Source: Deltaproteobacteria bacterium
GTDB lineage: Bacteria > Desulfobacterota > Desulfobacteria > Desulfobacterales > Desulfosarcinaceae
DNA: 42,835 bases
Direction: 5' to 3'
NCBI GenBank assembly: GCA_020444075.1
Contig: JAHLLR010000046.1
Location: 1-42,835, forward strand
Numbering within the stretch: the first letter of the stretch is position 1; the number at the start of each line of letters is the position of its first letter. Of this stretch, positions 19,454 to 28,196 are shown piece by piece. Under the pieces are notes generated by a model. The model made no database searches and was not told where the DNA came from. It saw only the letters and a program-made list of their open reading frames with translations. Position numbers and translations under genes: made by a program.

Positions 19454-21433
19454 TTACCGCAGGCCGTCAACAATATCCTTCTTGGGCTCCGTCCCGCTGA
19501 CAAACAGCGCTTTCACAGCTCCTTCATCGCCCTCCGATGCCGCTCGGCCGGTCACCGGATCCATCAGCACCTTTTTCATATTGTCCGGGATATCAAAATA
19601 GAGCACTGCGGATTCGGATCGGGTGGCCGCCATGAAGTCGATCCAGACGGGAAGTGCGGCCCGGGCGCCGGTTTCTTTATTCCCAAGGGGTGAAGAATCG
19701 TCCATGCCCACCCACACCCCGGCGGCCACTGCCGGTGAGAACCCCACGAAAAGAGCATCCTTGAAGTCATTGGTGGTGCCGGTTTTACCGGCAACGGGCA
19801 TATTCAGCTGCCGTGCCTGTTTTCCCGTTCCCTCATCAACCACCCCCCGGAGCATGTCCACCATGATGGCGGCCTCGGTTTCCGTCATCACGGACCGAAT
19901 GACCGGACTGACACGCCACAACGGCGCATGGTTTCTGTCCAGAATTTCGGTGACACCAAAAGGCGGGATATGGTTGCCGCCATTGGGAAAGACGGCGAAT
20001 GCGGCGGTCAGTTCCAGCAGAGTGCTGTGGGTAGTCCCTAAAGCAATGGACAGGTCCGGTGAAAGGGGAGAATCGATGCCCAGCCTGTGGGCAAACTGCA
20101 CCACCGCCGACGGTCCCAGCCTTTCCACCAATCTGACGGCCGGAATATTCTGGGAATGGGTCAGCGCCTGACGGAGGGTCATTTCCCCTTGGTAGCGTTT
20201 GGAAAAGTTTTCCGGTTGCCAGTCTTCGTTAGTGTTCCCCCCTTTGAAGACGACCGGTGCGTCAAGCACCAGGCTGGCCTGAGTGAAACCGTGGGTGATG
20301 GCCAACGCGTAAATAATGGGCTTGAACGCCGATCCCGGCTGGCGTCGGGCATCGGCGGCGCGGTTGAAGGCGCTCTCGGGGAAATGCCTGCCTCCCACCA
20401 TAGCCAGAATACCCCCGGTCCTGACGTCGATGGCCACCAGCGCTCCCTGGGGGGTGGTTTCCGTGTTTTTTTTTGAATTCATTCTCTGCTGCAGGCGGGC
20501 CAGACCGTTCTCCACCGCCTCTTCGGCAGCCTGCTGAAGGCGATGAGACAGGGTGGTGTGAACCGTCAGGCCGCCTTTGTACAGCAGGCTGGGGCCAATG
20601 GCCGCCTCCAGTGCCGGCTTGATATACTGCACAAAATACGGGGCGGATCCGGGTGCCGTTGCGCGCGAGGCGTCCAGCACCGGCTCACCGATGGCCAGCT
20701 GGTACTGGCCGTCGGTGATGAGGTTTTGGTCCCGCATGATGCTCAGAACGAGATTCCGCCGTTTTTTCGCCAGATCCGGGTTGACCAGCGGGGTGTATCT
20801 GGAGGGCGCCTTGGGCAGGCCGGCGATAAGGGCGCACTGGGCAAGATCCATCTGAGATGCCGATTTGCCGAAAAACAGTTGTGCCGCCGATTCCACGCCG
20901 TAAGCGCCGCTGCCAAAATAGATCTGGTTCAGGTAAAGAGCCAGCAATTCATCCTTGGTGTAGCGCCGTTCCAGTTGAACGGCCAGGATCGCCTCCTTGA
21001 TCTTGCGGGTGATCGTTTTCTCTTGTGATAAGAACAGTGTTTTGGCCAACTGCTGGGTGATGGTGCTGGCGCCTTCCACAAACTGGCCGGCCAGGATATC
21101 CTTGATCACGGCTCTGAGAATACCCTTCAGGTCAATACCGCTGTGGGTATAAAACTGGCGGTCTTCCGTGACGATCAGGGCGGATTTCAGGTCAGGGGGA
21201 ATCTGGTCGATGCCCACCGGCGTCCTTTTTTCCAGAAAAATCTCGGCCAACAGCACCTGATCTGCCGAGTAGATGCGGGTGGCGGCTGACGGTTCGAAAT
21301 TCTCCAATTCCCGTATCTGAGGCAGGTCCCGGGTGAAGGCGAAAAAAACCCCCGCCGTGGCCCCCGAAAGCAGACCGATCAGACCGGTAGTCAGAATGAT
21401 CGATCGGATTCCCGAAAATCGGTGATTGCTCAT
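19454..21433 (-). CDS. Penicillin-binding protein 1A (bifunctional transglycosylase/transpeptidase)
   Basis: A 659-residue class A PBP. A short cytoplasmic start and one membrane anchor (SIILTTGLIGLLSGATAGVF) precede the GT51 glycosyltransferase domain, with VTEDRQFYTHSGID (catalytic Glu), EGASTITQQLAKTLFLS and LALYLNQIYFGSGAYG. The transpeptidase domain has the SxxK box (QPGSAFKPI), SxN (THSQNIP) and KTG (GKTGTTNDFKDALFVG). It polymerises and cross-links peptidoglycan in the periplasm. I chose ATG 21433 (MSNHRFSG), 5 nt after AAGGAA. It is divergent from the His-rich gene. Confidence 0.95.
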   Translation of the reverse strand: MSNHRFSGIRSIILTTGLIGLLSGATAGVFFAFTRDLPQIRELENFEPSAATRIYSADQVLLAEIFLEKRTPVGIDQIPPDLKSALIVTEDRQFYTHSGIDLKGILRAVIKDILAGQFVEGASTITQQLAKTLFLSQEKTITRKIKEAILAVQLERRYTKDELLALYLNQIYFGSGAYGVESAAQLFFGKSASQMDLAQCALIAGLPKAPSRYTPLVNPDLAKKRRNLVLSIMRDQNLITDGQYQLAIGEPVLDASRATAPGSAPYFVQYIKPALEAAIGPSLLYKGGLTVHTTLSHRLQQAAEEAVENGLARLQQRMNSKKNTETTPQGALVAIDVRTGGILAMVGGRHFPESAFNRAADARRQPGSAFKPIIYALAITHGFTQASLVLDAPVVFKGGNTNEDWQPENFSKRYQGEMTLRQALTHSQNIPAVRLVERLGPSAVVQFAHRLGIDSPLSPDLSIALGTTHSTLLELTAAFAVFPNGGNHIPPFGVTEILDRNHAPLWRVSPVIRSVMTETEAAIMVDMLRGVVDEGTGKQARQLNMPVAGKTGTTNDFKDALFVGFSPAVAAGVWVGMDDSSPLGNKETGARAALPVWIDFMAATRSESAVLYFDIPDNMKKVLMDPVTGRAASEGDEGAVKALFVSGTEPKKDIVDGLR

Positions 21434-21543
21434 GGTTCCTTTTTTCCGTGTGTCTGGCGCCAATCATTGTTCGCTTTCATGGTTTTAACGGCCATTATCA
21501 GTATAGGCAAGTACTGATTGGAAAAAACCCGCGTCTCAGGTGG

Positions 21544-21572
21544 TTGACTTCGATTCAGGGGCGGCGTAGATT
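21544..21572 (+). promoter_or_regulatory. Sigma-70-type promoter for the His-rich protein gene
   Basis: TTGACT (21544-21549), a 17-nt spacer and TAGATT (21567-21572), about 60 nt before the start codon at 21635. Confidence 0.5.
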
Positions 21573-21634
21573 GAGGAAAAGCCAGCGGCATCCACCGAAT
21601 TGTCAATCGCATACTCACATGCAGGAGAACGCAT

Positions 21635-21934
21635 ATGTCTCATCATCATGACCACGATCACGATCATGACCATGACCACCAGCATGGGCAGGACCATCAC
21701 CATGGCCACGCCCACAGTCATGCCCCGCTTTCATTTTCAGAAAAGCTTGTCAAACTGCTGGACCACTGGATTCAGCACAACGACCATCACGCCGAAGACT
21801 ACCGCAAATGGGCCCGGGACGCCCGGGAAAACGGCCAGACCGGGGTGGCCGATCTTCTGGACTCGGCCACCGAACTGACCGGCATTATCAGCGACCGATT
21901 GCGTGAAGCGGGGAGTAAGGTGGTTCCCAGGTAA
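21635..21934 (+). CDS. Small protein with His/Asp-rich N-terminal metal-binding tail
   Basis: A 99-residue protein in two parts. In the first 30 residues 15 are His, with alternating HD pairs (HDHDHDHDHDH) and HG/HA/HS pairs, a typical nickel-, zinc- or cobalt-chelating tail. Residues 31-99 form a helical domain (SFSEKLVKLLDHWIQHNDHH, then EDYRKWARDARENGQTGVAD and a final amphipathic helix). No signal peptide or membrane segment is seen, so it is probably a cytoplasmic metal store or sensor partner (inference). CAGGAGAACG is a good ribosome binding site. Its last 47 nt overlap the end of the cobamide operon on the other strand. Confidence 0.8.
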   Translation: MSHHHDHDHDHDHDHQHGQDHHHGHAHSHAPLSFSEKLVKLLDHWIQHNDHHAEDYRKWARDARENGQTGVADLLDSATELTGIISDRLREAGSKVVPR

Positions 21935-22703
21935 AGATCCCGCCATCAATGATATTCCGACACGATTCGACTTCACGCATGATCTCCGTATCCATGACAT
22001 TTAGCAGGATCATGCTTGCGCCGGCGGCGGCGAGCATAGGCAGGAAGGCGAGCTGGTAGCGCCGCCGCGTGTCGGGGTCCGGCGCTCCGGTGGTGAGGTT
22101 GGACAGGCCGGCGATGGTCCGCACGGGAAACCCCAGCAGGTCGGGCAGCGTCCGGATCACTTCCAGCACGGCCATGTTCTGGCGGTTGCCGTCCTGCCAG
22201 GCCAGCGGCGCCACCACCGGGTCAATGATGATCTTCCCGGGAGATATCCCCGCGGTTTGCATTTCATTGAAAAGGGCCACGGCAGCTTCCATTCGACCCG
22301 GGGCATCCACGGGCACCTGGCCGTCAGGGCGCAGCAGGTAGCCGATGATGTCGCAATCGTGCTGCCGGGCCAGGGGCAGGATCCGCTTCAGTTTTTCAGG
22401 CTCCAGGGAAACGCCGTTGATCATCGTTTTTTGCGTGCATGCCGCCAGGCCGGCTGCCATGGCGCGCGGGTTGGCGGTGTCCAGAACGATGGGCAGATCG
22501 GCAGCCGCCTGAACAGTGCGGACCAGAAAGGTCATTTTTTCTTCAGGGTGGCGGGAGAGCGGGCCGCTGTTGATGTCGATGGCCTGGGCACCGGCGTTCC
22601 GGCAGGCGTCCGCCAGTTTCCGGATGGGGCCGGGATCCAGCCGGTCTACGGCATGGCCGATGGCCGGCAAGGTGATCCGCAGGTTGTCGGCCACGATGAT
22701 CAT
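21888..22703 (-). CDS. AcsE-like methyltetrahydrofolate:corrinoid methyltransferase (pterin-binding fold)
   Basis: A 271-residue TIM-barrel protein of the pterin-binding family, closest by eye to AcsE, which passes the methyl group of methyl-tetrahydrofolate to a corrinoid Fe-S protein in the Wood-Ljungdahl pathway. The pterin-site residues I know from AcsE are all present: DINSGP (43-48), D75 in VLDTANP, N96 in TMINGVS, D161 in IIDPVVAP and N202 in GLSNLTTG. It is the last gene of the cobamide operon and overlaps the U32 gene by 4 nt (ATGA). No corrinoid protein or CO dehydrogenase gene is adjacent, so the acceptor is unknown. Dihydropteroate synthase is the alternative, less likely because of the AcsE-type spacing. 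Confidence 0.8.
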   Translation of the reverse strand: MIIVADNLRITLPAIGHAVDRLDPGPIRKLADACRNAGAQAIDINSGPLSRHPEEKMTFLVRTVQAAADLPIVLDTANPRAMAAGLAACTQKTMINGVSLEPEKLKRILPLARQHDCDIIGYLLRPDGQVPVDAPGRMEAAVALFNEMQTAGISPGKIIIDPVVAPLAWQDGNRQNMAVLEVIRTLPDLLGFPVRTIAGLSNLTTGAPDPDTRRRYQLAFLPMLAAAGASMILLNVMDTEIMREVESCRNIIDGGIFTWEPPYSPLHAIGR

Positions 22704-23941
22704 GATGGCTCCGCAGGGGCTTGAGGCTCGCGGCGTCGGATCAGGTCCAAGGGTTCCGGCGGGCGGCCAAGGTAAAGGATGACCGTGGAACCGGGCTGGG
22801 CCTGGGATTGGGTTAACCCATGCGGGTCAACGATGCGCTGAATCGTATCTTCCCGGGTGGGGCCATCGGGGCAAAGCAGGTCCACCGCATCGCCTGAAAG
22901 GATCTTGTTCTTCACCAGCACCCGGACCCCGCCGTCAGGGGTCTTGTCGAGCACTTTAGCCACAAACGTATAGCCGGGATGGATAACGTCATCCAGGTTG
23001 GCCGCGGTCTGGTCCGGATCCCCGAAATAAAAACCGGTGCAGTAACCCCGGTGGCTGATGGCAGACAACTCCGCCAGCCAGCGTTCCCGGACCCGATAGG
23101 CGTCGGGATCCCGATACCAGGCATCGATGGCTTCCCGATAGACCTTCACTACGCCGGCCAGGTAGTGGATGCTTTTCATGCGGCCTTCGATCTTGAGGGA
23201 GCAGATGCCCGCATCGATCATCGCCGGTAAATGTTCGATCATACACAGGTCCCTGGAGTTGAATACATAGGACCCCCGAGGGTCTTCGGCGAGAGGAAAG
23301 AACTGGCCGGGCCGGGTTTGTTCCATCAGCGTATAGTGGAACCGGCAGGGCTGGCAGCACATGCCGCGGTTGCTCTCCCGTTTTTTCATATAACCGGATA
23401 ACAGGCAGCGTCCCGAGTACGCGATGCACATGGCGCCGTGAACAAAGGCCTCTACGTCGATACCGCTTTGTGCCGCCATCTGACCGATTTCTGGCAGGGT
23501 CAGCTCCCGGGCCGCGTTGATCCGGGCGGCGCCCAGGTCCCGCCAGAATCGGGCCGTTCCCGTATTGGTGGTGTTTGCCTGGGTGCTCACGTGGAGAGGG
23601 ACACGGGGGAGCAGTTTCCGGGCCTGCAGGAAAATGGCCGGATCGGCGACGATCAGGGCATCCGGTTCGATGGCTTCCAGTGATCTCAGGTAGTCGGCAA
23701 TGGCCTGCGCTTCGCTGTTTCGTGAATAGATGTTTACGGCCACGTACATCTGCACGCCCTTTTCACGGGTCAGGCGGCGGGCGGCCTGCATCTCCTCACG
23801 GGAAAAGTTGGCGGAAAAATTCCTCAGGCTGAAGTCCTTGCCGGCCAGATAGACCGCGTCGGCACCATAATGAACGGCGATCTCCAGTTTCTCCGGCGTG
23901 CCGGCGGGCGCCAGCAGCTCGATTTTTTTATTCTCATTCAT
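22700..23941 (-). CDS. U32 family peptidase-like Fe-S protein
   Basis: 413 residues. The N-terminus is the U32 signature IELLAPAGTPEKLEIAVHYG, followed by GADAVYLAGKDFSLR and EAFVHGAMCIAYSGRCLLSG. A four-Cys set for a [4Fe-4S] cluster is apparent: MCIAYSGRC and GMCCQPC, about 200-230. Characterised relatives (RlhA, TrhP, UbiU/UbiV) hydroxylate RNA or ubiquinone precursors; a peptidase role is doubtful. Start ATG 23941 has AAAGGTG 8 nt upstream. It overlaps cbiR by 4 nt and the AcsE-like gene by 4 nt, firmly within the cobamide operon, though no role in that pathway is known to me. Confidence 0.88.
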   Translation of the reverse strand: MNENKKIELLAPAGTPEKLEIAVHYGADAVYLAGKDFSLRNFSANFSREEMQAARRLTREKGVQMYVAVNIYSRNSEAQAIADYLRSLEAIEPDALIVADPAIFLQARKLLPRVPLHVSTQANTTNTGTARFWRDLGAARINAARELTLPEIGQMAAQSGIDVEAFVHGAMCIAYSGRCLLSGYMKKRESNRGMCCQPCRFHYTLMEQTRPGQFFPLAEDPRGSYVFNSRDLCMIEHLPAMIDAGICSLKIEGRMKSIHYLAGVVKVYREAIDAWYRDPDAYRVRERWLAELSAISHRGYCTGFYFGDPDQTAANLDDVIHPGYTFVAKVLDKTPDGGVRVLVKNKILSGDAVDLLCPDGPTREDTIQRIVDPHGLTQSQAQPGSTVILYLGRPPEPLDLIRRREPQAPAEPS

Positions 23942-24774
23942 GAAAAAACACCTTTTTCCCATTCGCGGCACAAATGGGCCAGGGAGGCGTTAAGCGCAGG
24001 GTAGGCGTACACCTCCAGAGAAACCACACCTGAAAAGGACCGCAGGATCTTCAGGACCGTTTTTATCCGATGTCCGGAAAGGCGGTCCAGGGGCAAGTGG
24101 TCGGTTGCTCCGTCCACCCCGTGAAGATGGACGATGGTGATGCGGTCCTTCCAGTTGTCGAAGAACGGCGAGAGCTCGATGCCATGCGCCATGAGATGGC
24201 CCATGTCCATGCACACGCTCAGGTTTGATTCGGCGATGACGGGCGCTACCAGCTCAAATGGATAGTCCAGCGTCTCCACGGAGATCATCCGGCGGTTCAT
24301 TTTCGACGGGATCATCCTTAAAAGCGTGTCAACCAGGTATTCCTGCCACCGGGCTGCGGGCATCGCCGGAAGGTCCGGCGGATTGCGATTCAGATGCAGG
24401 GTAAAGGTGGAAGGGGTGAGCGGTTCGCAGCACGCGATGATCCGACTAACGACATCGGCGGCCCGCCGGCGTTCGGCGGGATCGGGATGCCCCGGATAAA
24501 TATCCGAGGGCAGGTGGACATTGTAGGTGAGTTTTTCGCTGGCGGCCAGGTCTGCCAGTTTCCGGATCAGTTTCGGAGACGGGAGGCTTTCCGGCGTCCG
24601 GCTTTCAAAGAAGAGCAGTTGGATTTGATCTACGAATGGGGCCAGGTGACGGACGTTGTCCACATAGCCCGCCGGATAGACAAAGGAGGGGCAGGCCAGG
24701 GTAAACGGAAACCGGTTTTTACACACCGTGTCCAGGGTCGGAAAAGGCTGCCCGGGATGCTCTTGGCCTGGCAT
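23938..24774 (-). CDS. cbiR: Cobamide remodelling phosphodiesterase CbiR
   Basis: About 278 residues of the AP-endonuclease-2/sugar isomerase TIM-barrel superfamily. Motifs: PFTLACPSFVYPAGYVDNV near the start, then LTYNVHLPSD, SVETLDYPFE, CMDMGHLMAHG, ITIVHLHGVD and VVSLEVYAYP. The His, Glu and Asp residues in these strands are the expected metal ligands. CbiR, described in Akkermansia, cuts the nucleotide loop of cobamides to give cobinamide phosphate, so that the lower ligand can be replaced. The call rests on this fold plus its place directly after cbiB. ATG 24774 is 7 nt after the cbiB stop with GGCGGGG upstream. The end overlaps the U32 gene by 4 nt. Confidence 0.8.
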   Translation of the reverse strand: MPGQEHPGQPFPTLDTVCKNRFPFTLACPSFVYPAGYVDNVRHLAPFVDQIQLLFFESRTPESLPSPKLIRKLADLAASEKLTYNVHLPSDIYPGHPDPAERRRAADVVSRIIACCEPLTPSTFTLHLNRNPPDLPAMPAARWQEYLVDTLLRMIPSKMNRRMISVETLDYPFELVAPVIAESNLSVCMDMGHLMAHGIELSPFFDNWKDRITIVHLHGVDGATDHLPLDRLSGHRIKTVLKILRSFSGVVSLEVYAYPALNASLAHLCREWEKGVFS

Positions 24775-24781
24775 GATTGGT

Positions 24782-25744
24782 CTACCCCGCCATCGGTTGC
24801 AGAAGCACTGCCGCTGCCACAAACATGAAGACCAGCAAAGCGGTGGCAGTCATCAACCGGCAGGCCTGATGGATATGGGCCGGCCGGGCGTCGGCGAGTC
24901 CTTTGCCGATAAAAGGTTTCTCCACTATCCGGCCGTGGTAGTGGTTGGGGCCGCCCATCCACATCCCCAGGGCGCCGGCGAAAGCAGCTTCCGGGTATCC
25001 GGCGTTGGGACTGGCGTGGGCGCGTCCGTCCCGGCAGGCGGTGTTCATTGCGGCCCGCCCCCGTCCGCTGAGCAATTGCGCGGCCAGGGCGATGAAGGGC
25101 ACGCTGAGGCGTGCGGGGATGAAATTGGCGACATCGTCCATGCGGGCGGCGAAGCGGCCGAACAGCAGGTAGCGGTCGTTCTTGTACCCGACCATTGAGT
25201 CCAGGGTGTTGACCATTTTATAGGCCATGGCCAGAGGGGCGCCACCCAGAACGGCAAAGAACAGTGGGGAGACGAACCCGTCTACCAGGTTTTCGGCCAC
25301 GGTTTCCACAGCGGCGCGGGTTACCCCCTTTTCATCCAGACGGTCCACTTCCCGGCCCACGATCATGGACACGGCCTGCCTTCCAGCGCTGAGACCCGAT
25401 TCGCCGAGCGCTTTTCCCACGGCCAGGGCGGCATCGGCCAGGGACCGTGCGGAGATGCAGGTGTAGATCATCAGGGCCTGTACGAGGATTCCTGCGGCAG
25501 GATGGACGGCTGCGGCGATGGTGACCAGCAGCCATCCGATGATCCACACGGACATCACCAAAAGTATTGCCATGAGCGCACCGGACACCCGGGGGGGAAG
25601 GGACAGCGCCCGAAACCGGGGCTCCAGGCGTTCGATGGCCCTGCCCATCCAGCGAACGGGATGGGGCAGCCACAACGGATCGCCCAGCAGCATGTCCAGG
25701 ATCACCGCCAGGGTCAGGGCCAGGGCCGATGCTTCAGCCGGCAT
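24782..25744 (-). CDS. cbiB: Adenosylcobinamide-phosphate synthase (CobD/CbiB)
   Basis: A 320-residue polytopic membrane protein. It attaches aminopropanol (phosphate) to adenosylcobyric acid to form adenosylcobinamide (phosphate). The N-terminal signature is ILDMLLGDPLWLPHPVRWMG. Later segments DGFVSPLFFAVLGGAPLAMA and KMVNTLDSMVGYKNDRY and the ending GGPNHYHGRIVEKPFIG are characteristic. Its start overlaps the end of the threonine-phosphate decarboxylase gene by 11 nt. That enzyme makes the aminopropanol phosphate it uses. Confidence 0.95.
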   Translation of the reverse strand: MPAEASALALTLAVILDMLLGDPLWLPHPVRWMGRAIERLEPRFRALSLPPRVSGALMAILLVMSVWIIGWLLVTIAAAVHPAAGILVQALMIYTCISARSLADAALAVGKALGESGLSAGRQAVSMIVGREVDRLDEKGVTRAAVETVAENLVDGFVSPLFFAVLGGAPLAMAYKMVNTLDSMVGYKNDRYLLFGRFAARMDDVANFIPARLSVPFIALAAQLLSGRGRAAMNTACRDGRAHASPNAGYPEAAFAGALGMWMGGPNHYHGRIVEKPFIGKGLADARPAHIHQACRLMTATALLVFMFVAAAVLLQPMAG

Positions 25745-26846
25745 GGCGGCCCTCCTCGCCGGCGGGGGTACGGAACAGGCGGACTAGCAGGTCGGTCGCC
25801 CGGCGATTCTCCGCTTCGGTTTTCAGGGAGATGCGGATGAACGCGCCGGACAGGCCGGAAAAGTTGCTGCAGTCGCGGATCAGAATGCGGTTGTCGGCCA
25901 TCTGCCGCCACACCGTCGGTGCGTTTAATCCATCCGGCAGCCGAATGAGAATAAAGGAGGTGGCCGAGGGGAAGCAGCGGGCTTCAGTCTTCTGGTGGAT
26001 ATATTCTTCTATTCGTCCTTTCTCCGTTTCTATCATGTGTCGGGTGGATGAAAGAAACGGTTCAACCTGTTCGGGGTGGTCCATGAGCCACTGCACGGCC
26101 GCCTGGGCCAGGCTGTTTACCGACCAGGGCAGGGCAAAGGGTGCCAGCGGCTGCATCAGCGGTTCCGGGGCCTTGACGAAGCCGATCCGCAGTCCGGGGA
26201 TCCGAAAGGCCTTGGACATGGAGTTGAGCACCATGACATTGGGAAGGTCCGATCCGATCATGGTGGCATCTGCCGGCACCGGTGCAAAGGGCAGATAGGA
26301 TTCGTCGATCACAAAGACCGTGCCGGGAAGAGACCGGCACAGGGCCTCGATATGCGGCCGATTGACCAAGGCGCCCGTGGGATTGTTGGGATTGCATAAA
26401 AAGACCAGGTCCGCCGTTGCCGCTTCTTTTCGGATTGCCTGCATGTCCGGCACAAAATCGTCCTGCTCCCGGCAGATCAGATGATCGCAGGCGACTCGGT
26501 TCATGGCGCAGGCATCCCGGTAGTCGGAATAGGTGGGGCCCACCACCAGGGCTTTTTTTACACCTAATGCTCTGGGAATCAGGTAAATGAGCTCAGTCGT
26601 GCCGTTGCCCGCCATCACCTGTCGGGGATCGATGCCGTAAAACCGGGAAAATGCGTCGACGATGCCGCCGGCGTCCACTTCGGGCAGGGCGGCGATTGCC
26701 GATGATATACCGCCCTTTAAGTGCTCAATCAATGCCGGCATGGGGCCAAGGGGATTGACGTTGGCGCTCATGTCGCTGATTTCCGATGGCCGGCACTCCA
26801 GCTGCTGGGCCAGTTGATAGATGTTGCCCCCGTGTCCGCCGATCAT
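25734..26846 (-). CDS. cobD: Threonine-phosphate decarboxylase (PLP-dependent)
   Basis: 370 residues, PLP fold type I, histidinol-phosphate aminotransferase-like. It decarboxylates L-threonine O-3-phosphate to (R)-1-amino-2-propanol O-2-phosphate, the cobamide linker. Motifs: GGNIYQLAQQL at the start, SANVNPLGP, MAGNGTTELIYLIPRA, FLCNPNNPTG, VIDESYLPF, and the PLP lysine in SMSKAFRIPGLRIG. I chose ATG 26846, which overlaps the cobS stop by 4 nt; the longer open frame to 27008 is a shadow of cobS. Genomic context separates it from HisC. Confidence 0.92.
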   Translation of the reverse strand: MIGGHGGNIYQLAQQLECRPSEISDMSANVNPLGPMPALIEHLKGGISSAIAALPEVDAGGIVDAFSRFYGIDPRQVMAGNGTTELIYLIPRALGVKKALVVGPTYSDYRDACAMNRVACDHLICREQDDFVPDMQAIRKEAATADLVFLCNPNNPTGALVNRPHIEALCRSLPGTVFVIDESYLPFAPVPADATMIGSDLPNVMVLNSMSKAFRIPGLRIGFVKAPEPLMQPLAPFALPWSVNSLAQAAVQWLMDHPEQVEPFLSSTRHMIETEKGRIEEYIHQKTEARCFPSATSFILIRLPDGLNAPTVWRQMADNRILIRDCSNFSGLSGAFIRISLKTEAENRRATDLLVRLFRTPAGEEGRHAG

Positions 26847-27571
26847 GGGCCGCCTCCCACGCACACTGCCAGAAACAGGACCGCTTCCAGGATTTCGGTC
26901 ATGGCGCCGAGCAGGTCTCCGGTGATGCCTCCCAGTTTCTTGCGGTAGATGGCGATCAGGGCTGCGGTGGTGGAGGCGAAAAACAGGTTCAGCAGGAGTC
27001 CCCGCCATCCCAGAAACAGGGACAGGATGACCGGCGCGGCAACGAATTTGAAGTCGGTCGCCGTAAGCGGGGTTTCAAAAAAGGCGCTGCCGGTGCCTTC
27101 CTTGCCTCGGGCATAGGGCAGCAAGCGCATGCCGACAATCATCGCTGAGCGGGCATAGGCCGGCACGACCATCAGTGCCAGAAACCGTCCGTGCCCGATA
27201 CTCCCCAGAGCCGCGGCTTTGGCGAACAGCACGCAGGCCACGGCCACCAATCCCATGGCGCCCACCCGGCTGTCCTTCATGATGGCAAGGGCTTTTTCAC
27301 GCTCACGGCGGCCGTACAGGCCATCCGCCGTGTCGGCCAGACCGTCCAGATGAAAGGCGCCGGTGACGGCCGCCAGCAGCACTACATCCAGCACCCCTGC
27401 CACGGCAGGCGGCCAAAGTGCCGATGCGGCCAGGTCGAAAAGGGCCAGGGCCAGGCCGATGGCCAGTCCCGCCAACGGAAAATGGACGATAATCCCTTTT
27501 GGATCAAAGGGGCGCGGCCGACCCAGGGGGACGGCGGTGATGAACTGGAGCGAGGCGATGAATGCATTCAT
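26843..27571 (-). CDS. cobS: Adenosylcobinamide-GDP ribazoletransferase (cobalamin-5'-phosphate synthase)
   Basis: A 242-residue membrane protein that joins adenosylcobinamide-GDP to the lower-ligand riboside (phosphate). The N-terminal signature is FIASLQFITAVPLGRPRPF. The metal/substrate motif is FHLDGLADTADGLYGRRERE followed by IMKDSRVGAMG. Several hydrophobic helices follow. ATG 27571 overlaps the cobU stop by 4 nt (ATGA), and the end overlaps the next gene in the same way. Confidence 0.95.
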   Translation of the reverse strand: MNAFIASLQFITAVPLGRPRPFDPKGIIVHFPLAGLAIGLALALFDLAASALWPPAVAGVLDVVLLAAVTGAFHLDGLADTADGLYGRREREKALAIMKDSRVGAMGLVAVACVLFAKAAALGSIGHGRFLALMVVPAYARSAMIVGMRLLPYARGKEGTGSAFFETPLTATDFKFVAAPVILSLFLGWRGLLLNLFFASTTAALIAIYRKKLGGITGDLLGAMTEILEAVLFLAVCVGGGP

Positions 27572-28116
27572 GGGGCGGTGTTCGGAAAAGGGGGTTTGAT
27601 CGTTACGGGAATGCCGGCGACGGTCCAAACCACCCGGTTGCAGGCGGCTGCCACGGCCTGGTTGGTCCAGCCGGCCAGATCCCGGTAAAGGCGGGCCAGC
27701 CGGTTTTCCGGAACGATGCCGGCCCCCACCTCGTTGGAGACCAGTATCACTGGGCAGGGGGCTGATTTAACGGCTTCCGCCAGACCGTCGATACGTCGCC
27801 GAATCTGGCTGACGTCCTGGGTCTGCATGAGCAGATTGCTCAGCCACAGGGTCAGGCAGTCCACCAGCATTACATCCGCCGCCGGGCTGTGGGCGAGGAT
27901 GGCATCGGCCAGATCCACCGGGATTTCCAAGGTGTTCCAGGTGTCGCTGCGTTCCTGACGGTGCCGGGCCACCCGGGCCTGCATCTCGTCGTCATGGGGC
28001 ACGCAGGTGGCCACGAACACCCGGCGTCGGCCCATGCCTTCGGCCAGCTGCAGGGCATGGCTGCTTTTGCCGCTGCGGCAGCCGCCAAGGACCAGAATCT
28101 TATCGGTATCGGTCAC
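27568..28116 (-). CDS. cobU: Adenosylcobinamide kinase/adenosylcobinamide-phosphate guanylyltransferase
   Basis: 182 residues. It phosphorylates adenosylcobinamide and transfers GMP to it. The P-loop is VLGGCRSGKSSHALQLAE (about 10-27). RRRVFVATCVPHDDEMQARV and ARHRQERSDTW follow, then DCLTLWLSNLL and ILVSNEVGAGIVP, all CobU landmarks. The start is a GTG at 28116 with only an AAAGAAG ribosome binding site. It is the first gene after the 306-nt repeat-containing gap in the operon. Confidence 0.95.
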   Translation of the reverse strand: MTDTDKILVLGGCRSGKSSHALQLAEGMGRRRVFVATCVPHDDEMQARVARHRQERSDTWNTLEIPVDLADAILAHSPAADVMLVDCLTLWLSNLLMQTQDVSQIRRRIDGLAEAVKSAPCPVILVSNEVGAGIVPENRLARLYRDLAGWTNQAVAAACNRVVWTVAGIPVTIKPPFPNTAP

Positions 28117-28196
28117 GATGACTTCTTTAAGGGATCTTTATCGATTGGTTCTTATTTTGAATGAGATCTAACCCGGATAGCCCGGAAACATCAAAC

